This document shows positions 39,308 through 49,624 of a DNA stretch of 64,000 bases, piece by piece. The stretch is taken from NCBI RefSeq assembly GCF_000986865.1, contig NZ_LAVS01000090.1, forward strand, positions 115,583-179,582, read 5' to 3'. Numbering within the stretch: position 1 is the stretch's first letter; each line of letters begins with the position of its first letter. The stretch is from Rheinheimera mesophila. Lineage in GTDB: Bacteria > Pseudomonadota > Gammaproteobacteria > Enterobacterales > Alteromonadaceae. The notes below the pieces were generated by a model that did not search any database, had not been told where the DNA came from, and was given only the letters and a program-made list of their open reading frames with translations. The position numbers and the translations under genes are program-made.

Positions 39308-41149
39308 ATGCTGGGCTTTTTTGAACGTTTAACCAACCCCTTCCCTGACAGAGAGCCAACACAACCTCCAACGGGCCTGTTCGCATTTTGTTTGCACTAC
39401 AGCAAGGGCATGGTACTGCCACTGATCCTGATGTCTGTTGCAACCGCTCTGCTGGCGGCTTTGGAAGTCTCTTTATTCGGTTATATGGGGCAACTCGTCG
39501 ACTGGCTGGTCACTAAAAATCCGCAAACCTTCTGGCAGGAGGAGCAAGACACCTTAATCACTATGGCCGTGGTGATGCTGGTGGTGCTGCCGGCCTTGGT
39601 ATTTTTCCATTCGGCGCTGATTCATCAGACCATATTGGGCAACTACCCTATGTCGATCCGTTGGCTGGCGCACCGTTACTTGTTAAAGCAAAGCCTGGGG
39701 TTTTACCAGAACGAATTCGCTGGCCGTATTGCAACTAAAGTGATGCAAACAGCATTGGCGGTGCGGGAAACGGCTACCAAACTGCTGGACGTGATGGTGT
39801 ATGTGGTGGTCTATTTTGGCTCGATGTTATACCTGATCGCCGATGCGGATTGGCGTTTAGTGCTGCCTATGGTCGCCTGGCTGGTGATTTACACCGGTCT
39901 GCAATTCTATTTTGTGCCCCGGCTGAAACAGGTTGCAACTGAACAAGCCGACGCCCGCTCTGAGATGACCGGACGTATTGTCGACAGTTACACCAATATC
40001 AGTACGATCAAACTTTTCTCTCACACCGCCCGGGAATCAGAATATGCCCGTGACAGTATGCAGCTATTTTTGGTGCCGGTGTACAGGCAAATGCGGCTGG
40101 CCACCTGGCTGAATATTTGTGTGCAGGGGCTGAACTATCTGTTGGTCTTTTCTATTGCCACGCTGGCCATATGGTTATGGTCGGTCAACGCGGTCAGTGT
40201 TGGCTCTATTGCGATAGCTGTCAGTCTGGCGCTGCGCCTGAACGGTATGTCACAGTGGATCATGTGGGAAGTCAGTGCGTTGTTTGAAAACATAGGTACT
40301 GTGGCCGACGGCATTGCCACCCTGGCTCAGCCGCAGCATATCGTCGACAAAGCCGATGCTAAGCCGATTGAAGTGACACAAGGCCGGATCGAATTTAAAC
40401 AACTGAACTTTAACTACGGTAAAGATGCCGGTGACCAGGGCCCTGTGATTGATGGCCTGGAGTTGTCAATCAAACCCGGTGAAAAAGTAGGCTTAGTTGG
40501 CCGCTCCGGTGCAGGCAAATCGACACTGGTGAACCTGCTACTGCGTTTTTATGATGTTCATTCCGGCCAGATTTTGATAGACGGTCAGGACATTAAAACC
40601 GTATCACAGGAAAGTCTGCGCGCTCATATCGCTATGGTGACTCAGGACACCTCATTGCTGCACCGCACAGTGCGGGAAAATATTCTGTATGGTCGTCCCG
40701 GTGCTAGCGAAGCTGAAATGATTGAAGCGGCACGTTTGGCTGAAGCCGACGCTTTTATTCAGGATCTGACCGATCCAAAAGGCAACAGAGGTTATGACGC
40801 ACAGGTCGGAGAGCGGGGTGTAAAACTATCGGGGGGTCAACGCCAGCGTATTGCCATCGCCAGGGTTTTACTGAAAAACGCCCCTATCCTTATTCTGGAT
40901 GAAGCCACCTCAGCACTGGACTCCGAGGTAGAAGCCGCTATTCAGCAGAGCCTGACTCAATTGATGGTAGGCAAAACAGTAATAGCCATAGCTCACCGTT
41001 TATCCACTATAGCGGCTATGGACAGGCTGATAGTGCTGGACCAGGGCCGTATTGTTGAGCAAGGCAGTCATCAGGAACTGATTGACAAAGGCGGCATCTA
41101 CGCACAGTTATGGTCGCATCAAACCGGTGGCTTTATCGGAGTGGAATAA
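39308..41149 (+). CDS. ABC exporter, fused membrane and ATPase domains
   Basis: 613 residues from ATG 39308 (MLGFFERLTNPFP), with GAGGA upstream. Six membrane helices in residues ~30-320 form an ABC type I exporter half, followed by the nucleotide-binding domain: Walker A GLVGRSGAGKST near 395, Q-loop MVTQDTSLL, signature LSGGQRQR near 503, Walker B PILILDEATSALD near 525, switch His in IAHRLSTIA. It functions as a homo- or heterodimer and likely exports lipids or drugs (MsbA/MdlB-like). No accessory genes nearby to indicate a substrate. Confidence 0.9.
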   Translation: MLGFFERLTNPFPDREPTQPPTGLFAFCLHYSKGMVLPLILMSVATALLAALEVSLFGYMGQLVDWLVTKNPQTFWQEEQDTLITMAVVMLVVLPALVFFHSALIHQTILGNYPMSIRWLAHRYLLKQSLGFYQNEFAGRIATKVMQTALAVRETATKLLDVMVYVVVYFGSMLYLIADADWRLVLPMVAWLVIYTGLQFYFVPRLKQVATEQADARSEMTGRIVDSYTNISTIKLFSHTARESEYARDSMQLFLVPVYRQMRLATWLNICVQGLNYLLVFSIATLAIWLWSVNAVSVGSIAIAVSLALRLNGMSQWIMWEVSALFENIGTVADGIATLAQPQHIVDKADAKPIEVTQGRIEFKQLNFNYGKDAGDQGPVIDGLELSIKPGEKVGLVGRSGAGKSTLVNLLLRFYDVHSGQILIDGQDIKTVSQESLRAHIAMVTQDTSLLHRTVRENILYGRPGASEAEMIEAARLAEADAFIQDLTDPKGNRGYDAQVGERGVKLSGGQRQRIAIARVLLKNAPILILDEATSALDSEVEAAIQQSLTQLMVGKTVIAIAHRLSTIAAMDRLIVLDQGRIVEQGSHQELIDKGGIYAQLWSHQTGGFIGVE

Positions 41150-41183
41150 CGGCATGGTCAGAGCCCTGGCTCTGACCTTAGCT

Positions 41184-41759
41184 TTAACTCAAACGCGGGT
41201 CGGTTTCCGCCACCATAGGCTGCGTTAAATGCTCATTTCTGAACTGCAGTAGTACAGGAAAAGGTTTTAAATCAACTAAATCGCGGAACAGTACCCAGTC
41301 GATTAAAGTAAACAGACTGATACTTGGATAATCCCACTGTCCGAAATGGCCGGCCCTGATTTGTTGCTCCAGCGCCTCCAAGGTCGCCTGAATTCGCTCA
41401 TGCTGCAGATTAAAAAATAATTTATCTTCTGTCACATCAAAACCAGAGCGCTGACACAGCAGTAATTCAACCAACGAATCTGTACAAGCGTTAACAGTGG
41501 TCAAACTGTTTTCCTGATCCCAACTTAAGGCGGGTAAGTTTAGTTTTTGCGCCAGATAACGATAAATAACACCAGAATCAAAAATAACCTGTTGGCCATC
41601 CACTAACACCGGTACTTTGCGTGCCGGGTTATGTTTTACCAGCACTGAACGGCCTTCAGACTCAAAAATATTAAGTGCAACAAATTGATACGCTTGTCCT
41701 GCCAACACTAAACGTAACCGGCGAACAAAAGGGGAAGCCACTGAACCTAATAACTGCAT
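41184..41759 (-). CDS. Glutathione S-transferase family protein
   Basis: 191 residues. The thioredoxin-fold N-terminal domain contains SPFVRRLRLVLAGQ (active-site Ser region), NPARKVPVLVDGQ with the conserved cis-Pro, and D-S-G-V-I-Y-R-Y-L for the glutathione-binding Asp-Ser. The C-terminal helical domain follows. It is a cytosolic GST of the bacterial type; conjugation or peroxide/isomerase function cannot be told from sequence. The protein is shorter than the usual ~205-220 residues. Confidence 0.85.
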   Translation of the reverse strand: MQLLGSVASPFVRRLRLVLAGQAYQFVALNIFESEGRSVLVKHNPARKVPVLVDGQQVIFDSGVIYRYLAQKLNLPALSWDQENSLTTVNACTDSLVELLLCQRSGFDVTEDKLFFNLQHERIQATLEALEQQIRAGHFGQWDYPSISLFTLIDWVLFRDLVDLKPFPVLLQFRNEHLTQPMVAETDPRLS

Positions 41760-41829
41760 AACCTACTCCATTTTCAGATCCTGACTGTAGTGTACAACCA
41801 TAATCAGCGGCTACGATAGTCTTGATTGT

Positions 41830-42759
41830 CTATTGGGCAGGGCTGACAGCAGAAAGTTTCTTCAGTTCAAACTGATAAGCCAGTTCAGCCACCTGCGCAA
41901 TAATGGCTTCATTAGTCCGTGTTGATTCAGTGGAGTCTTTCACAAACACGGCAACCAGCAATGGCCGTCCATCAGGTAACACAATGACACCTATATCATT
42001 AGTCGCGGCAGTTTTCCCGGCTTTGATACCCGAATAACCTGTTTTATGCGCGACCACTGTGCCCGCCGGTAACAAGCCTTTTAATCGCTCTGGCCCTGTT
42101 GTCGTTTCAACCAGCCACTTCCATAACAACGCCTGAGAGGTTTCAGACAATAGTGTTTTTTGCTCAAACTTTTTCAAGATCTGAGCCGCAGCTTTCATCG
42201 ACGTCCAATTTTGATACTGCACCTGATCATCGGCATGCATTTGCGCTTCATTGGCGACCACAGCCGTCTCTTTGATGCCAATAGAATGGAGATAGTCGTG
42301 CAAGGCCGCTGGCCCGCCCACCAGTTCAAATAACAAATCGCAGGCCACGTTGTCGCTGTGTGAGACGGAGTACTGCAACAATTGTTGCAACGGGACGCTG
42401 AACTCATCACCCTGATAGTCTTTCATCAGTGGAGCCCAGGTATTTTGTAAAACCCTCGCCCTATTGACGGTCACCGACTGATTTAAATCCAACTTTCCCT
42501 GGTCGACCTGATGCAGTACCAGCATAGCTAAATGCAATTTAAATACACTTTGCATTGGAAATTTTTCGAACGGATTCACCAGTAAAGGCTCAAGATCATC
42601 AGGCCCCCACACCGCAACTCCCACCGTAGCTTTTTTTCCTGAGACGACAGATTCAATTTGCTCTTTTAACAACGGCGATTGCGCCAGCGCTTTGAATGTA
42701 CTAAAGGTCAGCATCATCAGCGCCGTCGCTATACATATACTTTTAATCACACCAGGCAT
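41830..42759 (-). CDS. bla: Class A beta-lactamase, PER-like
   Basis: 309 residues from ATG 42759, with AAGGA upstream; the frame is open further 5' but that part overlaps the DUF3300 gene. Signal peptide about 1-26 (cut after KALAQ). Class A motifs: SVFK (Ser70/Lys73), SDN in HSDNVACD, and KTG in HKTGYSG. Nearly every segment reads like PER-1 as I remember it (SPLLKEQIES, GVAVWGPDDLEPLL, NEAQMHADDQVQYQNWTSM). One clear difference is Tyr after KTG where PER-1 has Thr237. It hydrolyses penicillins and probably extended cephalosporins. No insertion sequence adjoins it, so it appears resident. Confidence 0.92.
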   Translation of the reverse strand: MPGVIKSICIATALMMLTFSTFKALAQSPLLKEQIESVVSGKKATVGVAVWGPDDLEPLLVNPFEKFPMQSVFKLHLAMLVLHQVDQGKLDLNQSVTVNRARVLQNTWAPLMKDYQGDEFSVPLQQLLQYSVSHSDNVACDLLFELVGGPAALHDYLHSIGIKETAVVANEAQMHADDQVQYQNWTSMKAAAQILKKFEQKTLLSETSQALLWKWLVETTTGPERLKGLLPAGTVVAHKTGYSGIKAGKTAATNDIGVIVLPDGRPLLVAVFVKDSTESTRTNEAIIAQVAELAYQFELKKLSAVSPAQ

Positions 42760-42795
42760 CGGACTGTCCTTGCTGTAAGTTGCTCTGAATGATAC

Positions 42796-42819
42796 AAAAG
42801 GCAGCCCAAGCTGCCTTTT
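42796..42819. terminator. Bidirectional terminator between the DUF3300 and beta-lactamase genes
   Basis: Perfect 10-bp stem AAAAGGCAGC/GCTGCCTTTT with a CCAA loop. It ends the DUF3300 transcript, implying that the beta-lactamase gene has its own promoter in the short gap that follows. Confidence 0.85.
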
Positions 42820-42838
42820 TAAAATACGAGAAAAACTG

Positions 42839-44371
42839 TTATTCGATTTGTCGACGACCTTCATTGCCGCGCATCTCTCTGGTTGGGGCTCTCGGCTGTT
42901 CCATCCGGGGTTGCTGTACTCTGGGTTGCTCGAAGCTGCGTTCAACCCTTGGCGACTCCAGACGTGGTTGTTGATAACTGCGTTCAATCCTCGGCTGTTC
43001 AACCCGTGGTGCCTGATAACTGCGCTCTACCCTGGGTTGTTCAAATCTGGGCTGTTCACTACGGGGAGCCTGGTTACTCCGCTCAGGTCGCACCGCTTCC
43101 ACTCTGGGTTGTTGCACAGGACGTTCAAATTTCATTTGTTCTGCCCTTTGGGTCTGATAACTGCGCTCCGGACGCAACCTATCTGATCCCGGTTGCCTTA
43201 CAGCACGGTCTAACGCATTCTGCTGACGTTCGGTGTTTTTCAACTCCTGACGAACCCACTGTTGCCTGTCTTTAAACTCACGGGACTGAGTAGGTTCAAC
43301 CTGAGCACGTGGGCCTTGCTCTTTTGCGCGACGCATCAGCTCATCACCTTTTTTGTTGCGCTCAAACTGACGCTCTTTTTCTGCAAAGCGTTGCTCTTTG
43401 TCATGATTAAATTTGCGATCCGGTGCATAGCCTTTATTCTCGCGGGTCTGTGCCGCCCACTCTCTTTGCTGCTCTCTGTTCTGGTAACTGCGATACCCAC
43501 TGAACTCACGGGTGGGCTGATAACCAGCATGGTAGCTCACACCACGTCTGTGATGCGGGTTATGACGCCAATGATGCGACTTTTTGTGGTGAATAATCTG
43601 ATGACTACGGTAGTAGTAGGGTTCACGCCAATGGTGATGATGATCGATCACCACAATCTGACGACGCGGCCAATGGAAACTGCTGAAATAAAACCCTGGA
43701 GCTATCTGAATACCAACACCCCATGAAAATCCGCGATGCACAGCATAGCCAACCGGAACATGCCAGTAGACTGGCTGATAGCTGCGCCACCACCAGGGAC
43801 CATAGACTACATAAGGGTCATAATACGGAATGTACACTACCTGTGGAGAAGCCGGTTCAATGATGATAGTTTTTTCCTGCCGCACCACTTTGATATGTTC
43901 TTGTTTATCCAGATTACCCGTTGCATATGCCTTATTACGCAAGGTCTGAATACTGGCCATCACTTGTGCTTCCTGCGCTAAAAACGCATCGCCCAGACGC
44001 TGTGTCCAATCGATATCATCACTCATACGCTCAAGCAACTGCGGGAAAGGCACCAAGGCTTTTACGCTTGGGTCCCAATCTTCATCCTCTACTTCCTCCA
44101 ACGCTTGTTCAGCGCTGTAATTCGGATGTTCTTCCACCCACCTGTTGGCTTTAATAATTTCCAGCGGGTAAGTCGAAGCGATCAGCAGGTGTGACAACAC
44201 GGTATCCGGGTACAAAGCGATAGGTGCAAGCATGGCATCCAGCTCAGCCTGACTAAAGGTTTGCACAGTGCTGCCAGCACTGACGGTCTGCTGTGCTGCC
44301 GCAGGGGCAACCAACAGCGCTGGGAACAAAGCCACTGAAAGCAAAGGTAAGCATTTCATCAGGGCACGCAT
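42839..44371 (-). CDS. DUF3300 envelope protein with Arg/Gln/Pro repeat tail
   Basis: 510 residues. Signal peptide about 1-26 (LLSVALFPALLVAPAAAQQ). DUF3300 domain about 35-260: FSQAELDAMLAPIALYPDTVLSHLL, then PQVVYIPYYDPYVVYGPWWW and a His/Tyr/Trp-rich stretch. The C-terminal ~200 residues are low complexity with repeats of P-R-V-E-R-S-Y-Q-x-P-R (at least eight). Probably a periplasmic or outer-membrane protein that could bind metal or polyanion through the His/Arg-rich parts. Function in the family unknown. Confidence 0.85.
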   Translation of the reverse strand: MRALMKCLPLLSVALFPALLVAPAAAQQTVSAGSTVQTFSQAELDAMLAPIALYPDTVLSHLLIASTYPLEIIKANRWVEEHPNYSAEQALEEVEDEDWDPSVKALVPFPQLLERMSDDIDWTQRLGDAFLAQEAQVMASIQTLRNKAYATGNLDKQEHIKVVRQEKTIIIEPASPQVVYIPYYDPYVVYGPWWWRSYQPVYWHVPVGYAVHRGFSWGVGIQIAPGFYFSSFHWPRRQIVVIDHHHHWREPYYYRSHQIIHHKKSHHWRHNPHHRRGVSYHAGYQPTREFSGYRSYQNREQQREWAAQTRENKGYAPDRKFNHDKEQRFAEKERQFERNKKGDELMRRAKEQGPRAQVEPTQSREFKDRQQWVRQELKNTERQQNALDRAVRQPGSDRLRPERSYQTQRAEQMKFERPVQQPRVEAVRPERSNQAPRSEQPRFEQPRVERSYQAPRVEQPRIERSYQQPRLESPRVERSFEQPRVQQPRMEQPRAPTREMRGNEGRRQIE

Positions 44372-44420
44372 TCTAAGCTCCTGCCACTTTTGTGGCTGCT
44401 AAAACCCGGATCTGAGAGTA

Positions 44421-44450
44421 AAAGTGCCGCGAGATCCGACGCGACACTTT
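44421..44450. terminator. Imperfect hairpin in the eamA-DUF3300 gap
   Basis: AAAGTG-C-CGCG paired with CGCG-A-CACTTT around an 8-nt loop. On the minus strand CACTTTTACTC follows. It could end the EamA transcript or sit in the DUF3300 leader; the weak T-tract makes it tentative. Confidence 0.35.
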
Positions 44451-44539
44451 AAAAACATATTCGACTGATGGATCTATCACCAGCTTGCATCAGGTTATAG
44501 CAAGTATTGTCTGAACAGCTTCTGAACATCCTTCAGGTT

Positions 44540-45424
44540 CTACGCTTTGACTTTAAAAAGCGCCGAAGGTTTAAATCCTGTCACCAGCGAGGTGCCGGTA
44601 ATCACCACGGCAACCCCAATCACAGTATGCCAGCCTAAGGCTTCATTTAAAAATACATGCCCCCAGAACACACCAAACACCGGGATCAGGAAAGTAACGG
44701 TTAAGGCCGGTGTAGCCCCCTCGTCTTGCACCAGGCGAAAATAGAGTAAATAAGCCACACCAGTACACACAATACCAAGGGCTAACACAGCAGCGGCGAC
44801 ATTCAGACTGAGATCAGCCTGGATCGGAAATAACAGTATGACAGGAGCCAGCATCAAGGCCGAGGTCCACATACTGCCGTGGGCATTGGTATAAGGCGCC
44901 ACTGTTTTCGCAAGGCGGGTGTAATGAGTGGCTATGCCATAACAAAAAGCCGCTCCGGCTGCACACAATACCGCCACTAACGCACCGGGCTCCAACACCA
45001 CAGGGTCAAAGCCGACTAAAATAGCAACACCACTGATACCAAGCACCAGGCCCGTCACTATTGGTAAAGTCAATGCTTGCCGGAACACCACTATGCCAAT
45101 CAAAGCCCCCCAGATAGGAGCTGTGGCGTTAAGAATAGACAGCACTGAAGCTGTTAAAGTTTGTGCAGCATAAGCGAATAACAAAAAGGGTAAAGCCGAG
45201 TTAAAAAAACCAAGAATAAAAAAATGCTTCCAGTTATTTTTTAAATCGAGCTGATGTTTTTTCAAAAACCAGCCCATACCCCCTAAAAACAACGCAGCCA
45301 ACAGCACCCTGCCCGTCATTAACGCTGCAGGACCTAAACTGCCAACAGCAATACGCATAAATAAAAAAGACGCCCCCCAAATAGCGGCCAAACTAAACAA
45401 ACGAATAAAACTGGCGGCCTGCAT
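44540..45424 (-). CDS. EamA/DMT-family transporter
   Basis: 294 residues with ten hydrophobic segments in two EamA repeats (about 5-135 and 150-285). The N-terminal FSLAAIWGASFLFMRIAVGSLGPA and mid LALGIVCTGVAYLLYFRLV are typical of this drug/metabolite exporter family, which often moves amino acids or metabolites out of the cell. No neighbour hints at a substrate. Confidence 0.88.
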   Translation of the reverse strand: MQAASFIRLFSLAAIWGASFLFMRIAVGSLGPAALMTGRVLLAALFLGGMGWFLKKHQLDLKNNWKHFFILGFFNSALPFLLFAYAAQTLTASVLSILNATAPIWGALIGIVVFRQALTLPIVTGLVLGISGVAILVGFDPVVLEPGALVAVLCAAGAAFCYGIATHYTRLAKTVAPYTNAHGSMWTSALMLAPVILLFPIQADLSLNVAAAVLALGIVCTGVAYLLYFRLVQDEGATPALTVTFLIPVFGVFWGHVFLNEALGWHTVIGVAVVITGTSLVTGFKPSALFKVKA

Positions 45425-45594
45425 TTAAAACTCCTGTAGGCAATACAATACTGGGGAAGCTCGAAAACTATTCGGGCAAATCTATAGTTACATCCTGTTT
45501 TTTAACTAAGTATTCAATGAATGCGACAGAAATTGTAAAAAAATGAAAAAATCTAAAAAAGCCGGGTTGCGAAGCTATGCAAATATATTGCATA

Positions 45595-45656
45595 ATTACC
45601 CCGCTTCATTTTTGCTTTATTGCTTCAGCCCATACCACTTTTGTATGGGCTTTTTC
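45595..45656 (+). ncRNA. Possible short plus-strand RNA with terminator
   Basis: TTGCGA and CATAAT are 18 bp apart (45,572-45,601) like a sigma70 promoter. About 30 bp later the stem AGCCCATAC/GTATGGGCT (45,627-45,651) is followed by TTTTTC. The resulting ~60-nt transcript would have no ORF. No plus-strand gene precedes it, so the terminator needs an explanation. Speculative; it may simply be an orphan hairpin. Confidence 0.3.
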
Positions 45657-45676
45657 ATTTCTGGAACAGTGACTCG

Positions 45677-46267
45677 TTAATTAGGATCGTCTTGGCTGAT
45701 ACGACTGGCTACCGCACCTGTCTGTTGTTGGTACTTGGCATCCAGTCTTTTGTTATAGGGCCTCGCCGCTTCACCTGTCATGGTTTCAAAATTCAGCGCA
45801 CCAATTTTCATATTGGGTCGCAGTGCCAGCGGTAAACGGCCGCTGTTGTAAAACTCCAGCACTATATTGCCAGACCAGCCCGGATCGATACGATGTGCCG
45901 TGACATGCACCATTAACCCCAGACGGGCTAATGAAGAACGGCCGTCTAACCAACCTACAATGTCAGCAGGCAAGGTAACGGACTCCAGTGTAATAGCCAA
46001 AGCCAGTTCACCCGGGTGCAGGAAAAAGGCTTCGTCATCGGACAGCACAATTTCATCACTCATCACTGAATTTAACGCCTGATCCACTTCTTCGCGTGGG
46101 CCACTTAAATCAATAAAAGGCGCGGCATAAGCACGAAAAGTGCGGAATTTATGGCCTAAGCGAATATCCACGCTGACACCGCTGATCATGTCTGGTGTTG
46201 GCCGTGGCGTAATCTGGATCTTGCCTGCTTCGATATAGGCTTCAATGTCGCGGTCACACAATCTCAT
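45677..46267 (-). CDS. dcd: dCTP deaminase
   Basis: 196 residues, typical for Dcd. It deaminates dCTP to dUTP, the main source of dUMP for thymidylate in gammaproteobacteria. Family features: [12 protein letters not shown] start, [20 protein letters not shown], the active-site stretch [27 protein letters not shown] with its catalytic Glu replaced by the usual nearby FYNSGRLPL segment, and NMKIGAL. It lies three bases after the apbC stop, so the two are likely co-transcribed. Confidence 0.95.
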   Translation of the reverse strand: MRLCDRDIEAYIEAGKIQITPRPTPDMISGVSVDIRLGHKFRTFRAYAAPFIDLSGPREEVDQALNSVMSDEIVLSDDEAFFLHPGELALAITLESVTLPADIVGWLDGRSSLARLGLMVHVTAHRIDPGWSGNIVLEFYNSGRLPLALRPNMKIGALNFETMTGEAARPYNKRLDAKYQQQTGAVASRISQDDPN

Positions 46268-46269
46268 GG

Positions 46270-47361
46270 TTAATCATCCGTAAAAATAATTTCGGGTTGC
46301 TGTGCTTGTTGATGTTGGGACTGCCAATATAAAGCAAAGCTCAGTTGTCGTGCTATAGCCCGGTAAAAACCAGTGCCGTTTTCGGCTGGGTTTAGTACCA
46401 AAGGCGTTCCGGCATCACAAGACGCTCGTATTTGTTTTTGTAAGGGTAATTGGCCCAGCACAGGCACCTGATAACGCTCTGCTAATTCAAGGCCGCCGTT
46501 GGTGCCAAAAATATCGTCGATTTCACCGCAATGGCTGCATTGGTAGAAACTCATATTTTCCACCAGCCCAAGTACAGGAATATTCACGCTGCGAAACATA
46601 GCTATGGCTTTTTGTGCATCGGCCAAAGCCACATCCTGGGGTGTTGTGACTATTAAAGCTCCGGTCACCGGCAGTTTTTGTGACATAGTAAGCTGAATAT
46701 CGCCAGTGCCCGGCGGCATATCGACAATTAAATAATCCAAATCCGGCCACAAAGTTTCGTTTAATAGCTGCAATAAAGCCTGACTGGCCATAGGGCCACG
46801 CCAGACCGAGGCCTGCTGCGGGTCAACCAAAAAACCTATGGACTGCAAATAAATGCCAGCGGCTTGTTTAGGCAATAAATGCTTGTCATCCGGTGATTCT
46901 GCTTTGGCTTCTTTTAATCCCAGCATGGTTGGGATAGAAGGCCCATAAATATCGGCATCTAACAGCCCGACTTTGGCCCCTTCTAAACCCAAAGCCACCG
47001 CCAGATTCACAGCCGTGGTGCTTTTGCCTACCCCACCTTTACCCGATGCCACCAAAATCACTTGTTTGATGTTGCGGTAGGCAGGTTGCGCGGTGTTTTC
47101 GCTTTGAAGCTCCAGTGTCAGACCTGGCTGCACCTGCTGCAGCACAGGCAATAACTCGTCCGCTAAAGAGGCCCATGGAAATTTCAGCGTTAAACTCAGG
47201 CGATGTTGCCGCCCGTCAAAACTGGCCTGTTGAATGAAGCTATCCAGCGGCAGAGGAAATTCACTGCTTTGAAATTCAGCCAAAGCTTTGGCTAAAGCGT
47301 CTGGCATATCATCGGCTGATGACTGCTGTTCTGCTGATTTTTTAAACCATTTAAACCACAT
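46270..47361 (-). CDS. apbC: Iron-sulfur cluster carrier ApbC/Mrp
   Basis: 363 residues from ATG 47361 (MWFKWFKKS). An N-terminal DUF59-like region (about 25-95) is followed by the ParA/Mrp ATPase: deviant Walker [19 protein letters not shown] near 105, switch [22 protein letters not shown] and the metal-binding CxxC in YQCSHCGEI near 270. It carries [4Fe-4S] clusters to apoproteins. Divergent from metG, as commonly seen in gammaproteobacteria. Confidence 0.93.
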   Translation of the reverse strand: MWFKWFKKSAEQQSSADDMPDALAKALAEFQSSEFPLPLDSFIQQASFDGRQHRLSLTLKFPWASLADELLPVLQQVQPGLTLELQSENTAQPAYRNIKQVILVASGKGGVGKSTTAVNLAVALGLEGAKVGLLDADIYGPSIPTMLGLKEAKAESPDDKHLLPKQAAGIYLQSIGFLVDPQQASVWRGPMASQALLQLLNETLWPDLDYLIVDMPPGTGDIQLTMSQKLPVTGALIVTTPQDVALADAQKAIAMFRSVNIPVLGLVENMSFYQCSHCGEIDDIFGTNGGLELAERYQVPVLGQLPLQKQIRASCDAGTPLVLNPAENGTGFYRAIARQLSFALYWQSQHQQAQQPEIIFTDD

Positions 47362-47505
47362 CGTCTCACTCAATCTGCTATACAGGGTAAAAACTCTGTT
47401 TTTTGCTACCAATCCAGCGCTTTGCTGCTGTTGAACTGGTGCGCTTTAACGCGCGCTATTGTATCATTAAGCTACTTTTTTCAGTGATATATCTATGAGT
47501 TATCG

Positions 47506-49560
47506 ATGACACAACGCAAAATTTTGATCACCAGTGCTCTACCTTATGCCAATGGCCCCATTCACTTAGGTCATATGCTGGAATATATTCAGACGGACAT
47601 CTGGTCCCGTTTCCAAAAAGGGCGTGGTCATCAGTGTTATTACGTCTGTGCTGACGATGCTCATGGCACCCCTATTATGCTCAAAGCTCAGCAGTTGGGT
47701 ATTACACCCGAGCAAATGATTGCGCAAACCTCGCAAGAGCATCAGGCCGACTTTGCCGAGTTTTTAATAGGTTTTGATAACTATCACAGCACGCACAGTG
47801 AAGAAAACAAGCAGTTTGCCAGCGAGATTTACACCAAACTGGATCAGGGCGGTTATATCAAACGCAAAACCATCAGCCAGTTGTATGATCCGGAAAAGCA
47901 GATGTTCCTGCCGGACCGTTTTGTTAAAGGCGACTGCCCTAAATGTGGTGCTTTGGATCAAAACGGTGATAGCTGTGACTCCTGTGGCGCAACCTACAGC
48001 CCGGTGGAACTGAAAAACCCACGTTCAGTGGTATCAGGTGCCACTCCGGTTTTAAAAGACAGCGAACATTATTTCTTCGACCTGCCGGCCTTTGAGCAAA
48101 TGCTTAAAGACTGGACCCGCAGTGGTTCATTGCAGGACGAAATGGCGAACAAACTGCAGGAATGGTTTACTGAAGGCTTGCAGCAATGGGATATCAGCCG
48201 CGACGCGCCTTATTTTGGGTTTGAAATTCCGGGCGCGCCGGGCAAGTTTTTTTATGTCTGGTTAGACGCCCCTATCGGTTACTTAGCCAGCTTTAAAAAC
48301 TACTGTGATAAAACCGGCGTCAACTTTGACCAGTTCTGGCAAAAAGACTCCGACGCTGAGGTGTATCACTTTATCGGCAAAGACATTATCTACTTCCACA
48401 GCCTGTTCTGGCCAGCTATGTTAGACGGCGCGGGTTACCGTAAACCTACTTCTGTCTATGCGCATGGGTTTGTCACCGTCAACGGCGCCAAAATGTCCAA
48501 GTCCCGTGGTACCTTTATCAAAGCCCGTACTTATCTGCAGCATTTAAATCCGGAATATCTGCGGTATTACTTTGCGTCTAAACTGACCAGCAGTATCACA
48601 GACTTAGATTTAAATCTGGAAGATTTTGCGCAAAAAGTGAATGCCGATTTGGTCGGTAAAGTGGTCAATATCGCCAGCCGCTGCGCCAGCTTTATCAGTA
48701 AAAAATTCGATGGCAAGTTAAGTGCTGAAGTTGCAGAACCTGCTTTATTGGCTGAATTCACCGCCGCAGGCGAAACTATTGCCGAAAGCTTTGAAAGACG
48801 TGAGTTCGCCCGTGCTATCCGCGAAATTATGGCGCTGGCTGACAAAGCCAACCAGTATATAGACGCGAAAGCGCCCTGGGTGCTGGCAAAAAATGAAGCG
48901 ACCTTAGCCGAAGCGCATGTGGTCTGCTCTATGGGCATTAACCTGTTCCGTGTTTTGATGCACTACTTAAAACCTGTGCTGCCGGCTATGGCCAAAGAAG
49001 TAGAACTGTTTTTAAACGACGAATTAAGCTGGTCGACTTATCAGACCGCGTTAACCAATCACAGCATTAATGTATTTAAACCATTGATGCAACGTGTAGA
49101 AATGACCAAGATAGAAGCTATGGTTGAAGGCTCTAAAGAAAATTTACAGCCTACAGTTGCTGCACCAAAAGCCGCAGAAACAAAAGTAGCACCTGCGGCT
49201 GTCTCTGCAGAAAGCGCTATCGAGCCTATCAGCGAAACCATCAGCATTGATGACTTTGCCAAGTTGGATTTACGGGTTGCCCGTATTATCAACGCTGAGC
49301 ATGTCGAAGGTGCGGACAAGCTGGTGAAACTGCAACTGGACTTAGGCAACGAGCAACGTCAGGTGTTTGCTGGTATTAAATCAGCTTACCAGCCAGAACA
49401 GTTAATTGGCCGTCTGACCGTCATGGTGGCGAACTTAGCGCCGCGTAAAATGCGTTTTGGCCTGTCCGAAGGCATGGTGATGGCCGCAGGCCCTGGTGGC
49501 AGTGATATTTTCCTGCTAACGCCAGATGATGGCGCAACACCGGGAATGAGAGTCAAATAG
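47506..49560 (+). CDS. metG: Methionyl-tRNA synthetase
   Basis: 684 residues, class I synthetase. HIGH box [14 protein letters not shown] near residue 20, zinc knuckle [17 protein letters not shown] near 145-162, KMSKS at about 329-333 (GAKMSKSRG). The catalytic and anticodon-binding domains end near 550; a flexible Ala/Pro/Lys linker leads to the C-terminal tRNA-binding (EMAP-like) domain (about 580-684) that dimerises the enzyme. All expected elements are present. Confidence 0.97.
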   Translation: MTQRKILITSALPYANGPIHLGHMLEYIQTDIWSRFQKGRGHQCYYVCADDAHGTPIMLKAQQLGITPEQMIAQTSQEHQADFAEFLIGFDNYHSTHSEENKQFASEIYTKLDQGGYIKRKTISQLYDPEKQMFLPDRFVKGDCPKCGALDQNGDSCDSCGATYSPVELKNPRSVVSGATPVLKDSEHYFFDLPAFEQMLKDWTRSGSLQDEMANKLQEWFTEGLQQWDISRDAPYFGFEIPGAPGKFFYVWLDAPIGYLASFKNYCDKTGVNFDQFWQKDSDAEVYHFIGKDIIYFHSLFWPAMLDGAGYRKPTSVYAHGFVTVNGAKMSKSRGTFIKARTYLQHLNPEYLRYYFASKLTSSITDLDLNLEDFAQKVNADLVGKVVNIASRCASFISKKFDGKLSAEVAEPALLAEFTAAGETIAESFERREFARAIREIMALADKANQYIDAKAPWVLAKNEATLAEAHVVCSMGINLFRVLMHYLKPVLPAMAKEVELFLNDELSWSTYQTALTNHSINVFKPLMQRVEMTKIEAMVEGSKENLQPTVAAPKAAETKVAPAAVSAESAIEPISETISIDDFAKLDLRVARIINAEHVEGADKLVKLQLDLGNEQRQVFAGIKSAYQPEQLIGRLTVMVANLAPRKMRFGLSEGMVMAAGPGGSDIFLLTPDDGATPGMRVK

Positions 49561-49570
49561 TAAAAATACC

Positions 49571-49602
49571 GGCGGGTCCGATGCAAATCGCCCGCCTTTT
49601 TT
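49571..49602 (+). terminator. Terminator of metG
   Basis: Stem GGCGGG/CCCGCC with a 14-nt loop, then TTTTTT, 10 bases past the stop. Confidence 0.88.
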
Positions 49603-49624
49603 ATAGCCATATGCAGGAAGCCTT

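Noticed and set aside
39079..39336. 85-codon minus-strand ORF before the ABC exporter
   Set aside because: Overlaps the exporter's ribosome site and start, low-complexity AT-rich sequence, no family resemblance.
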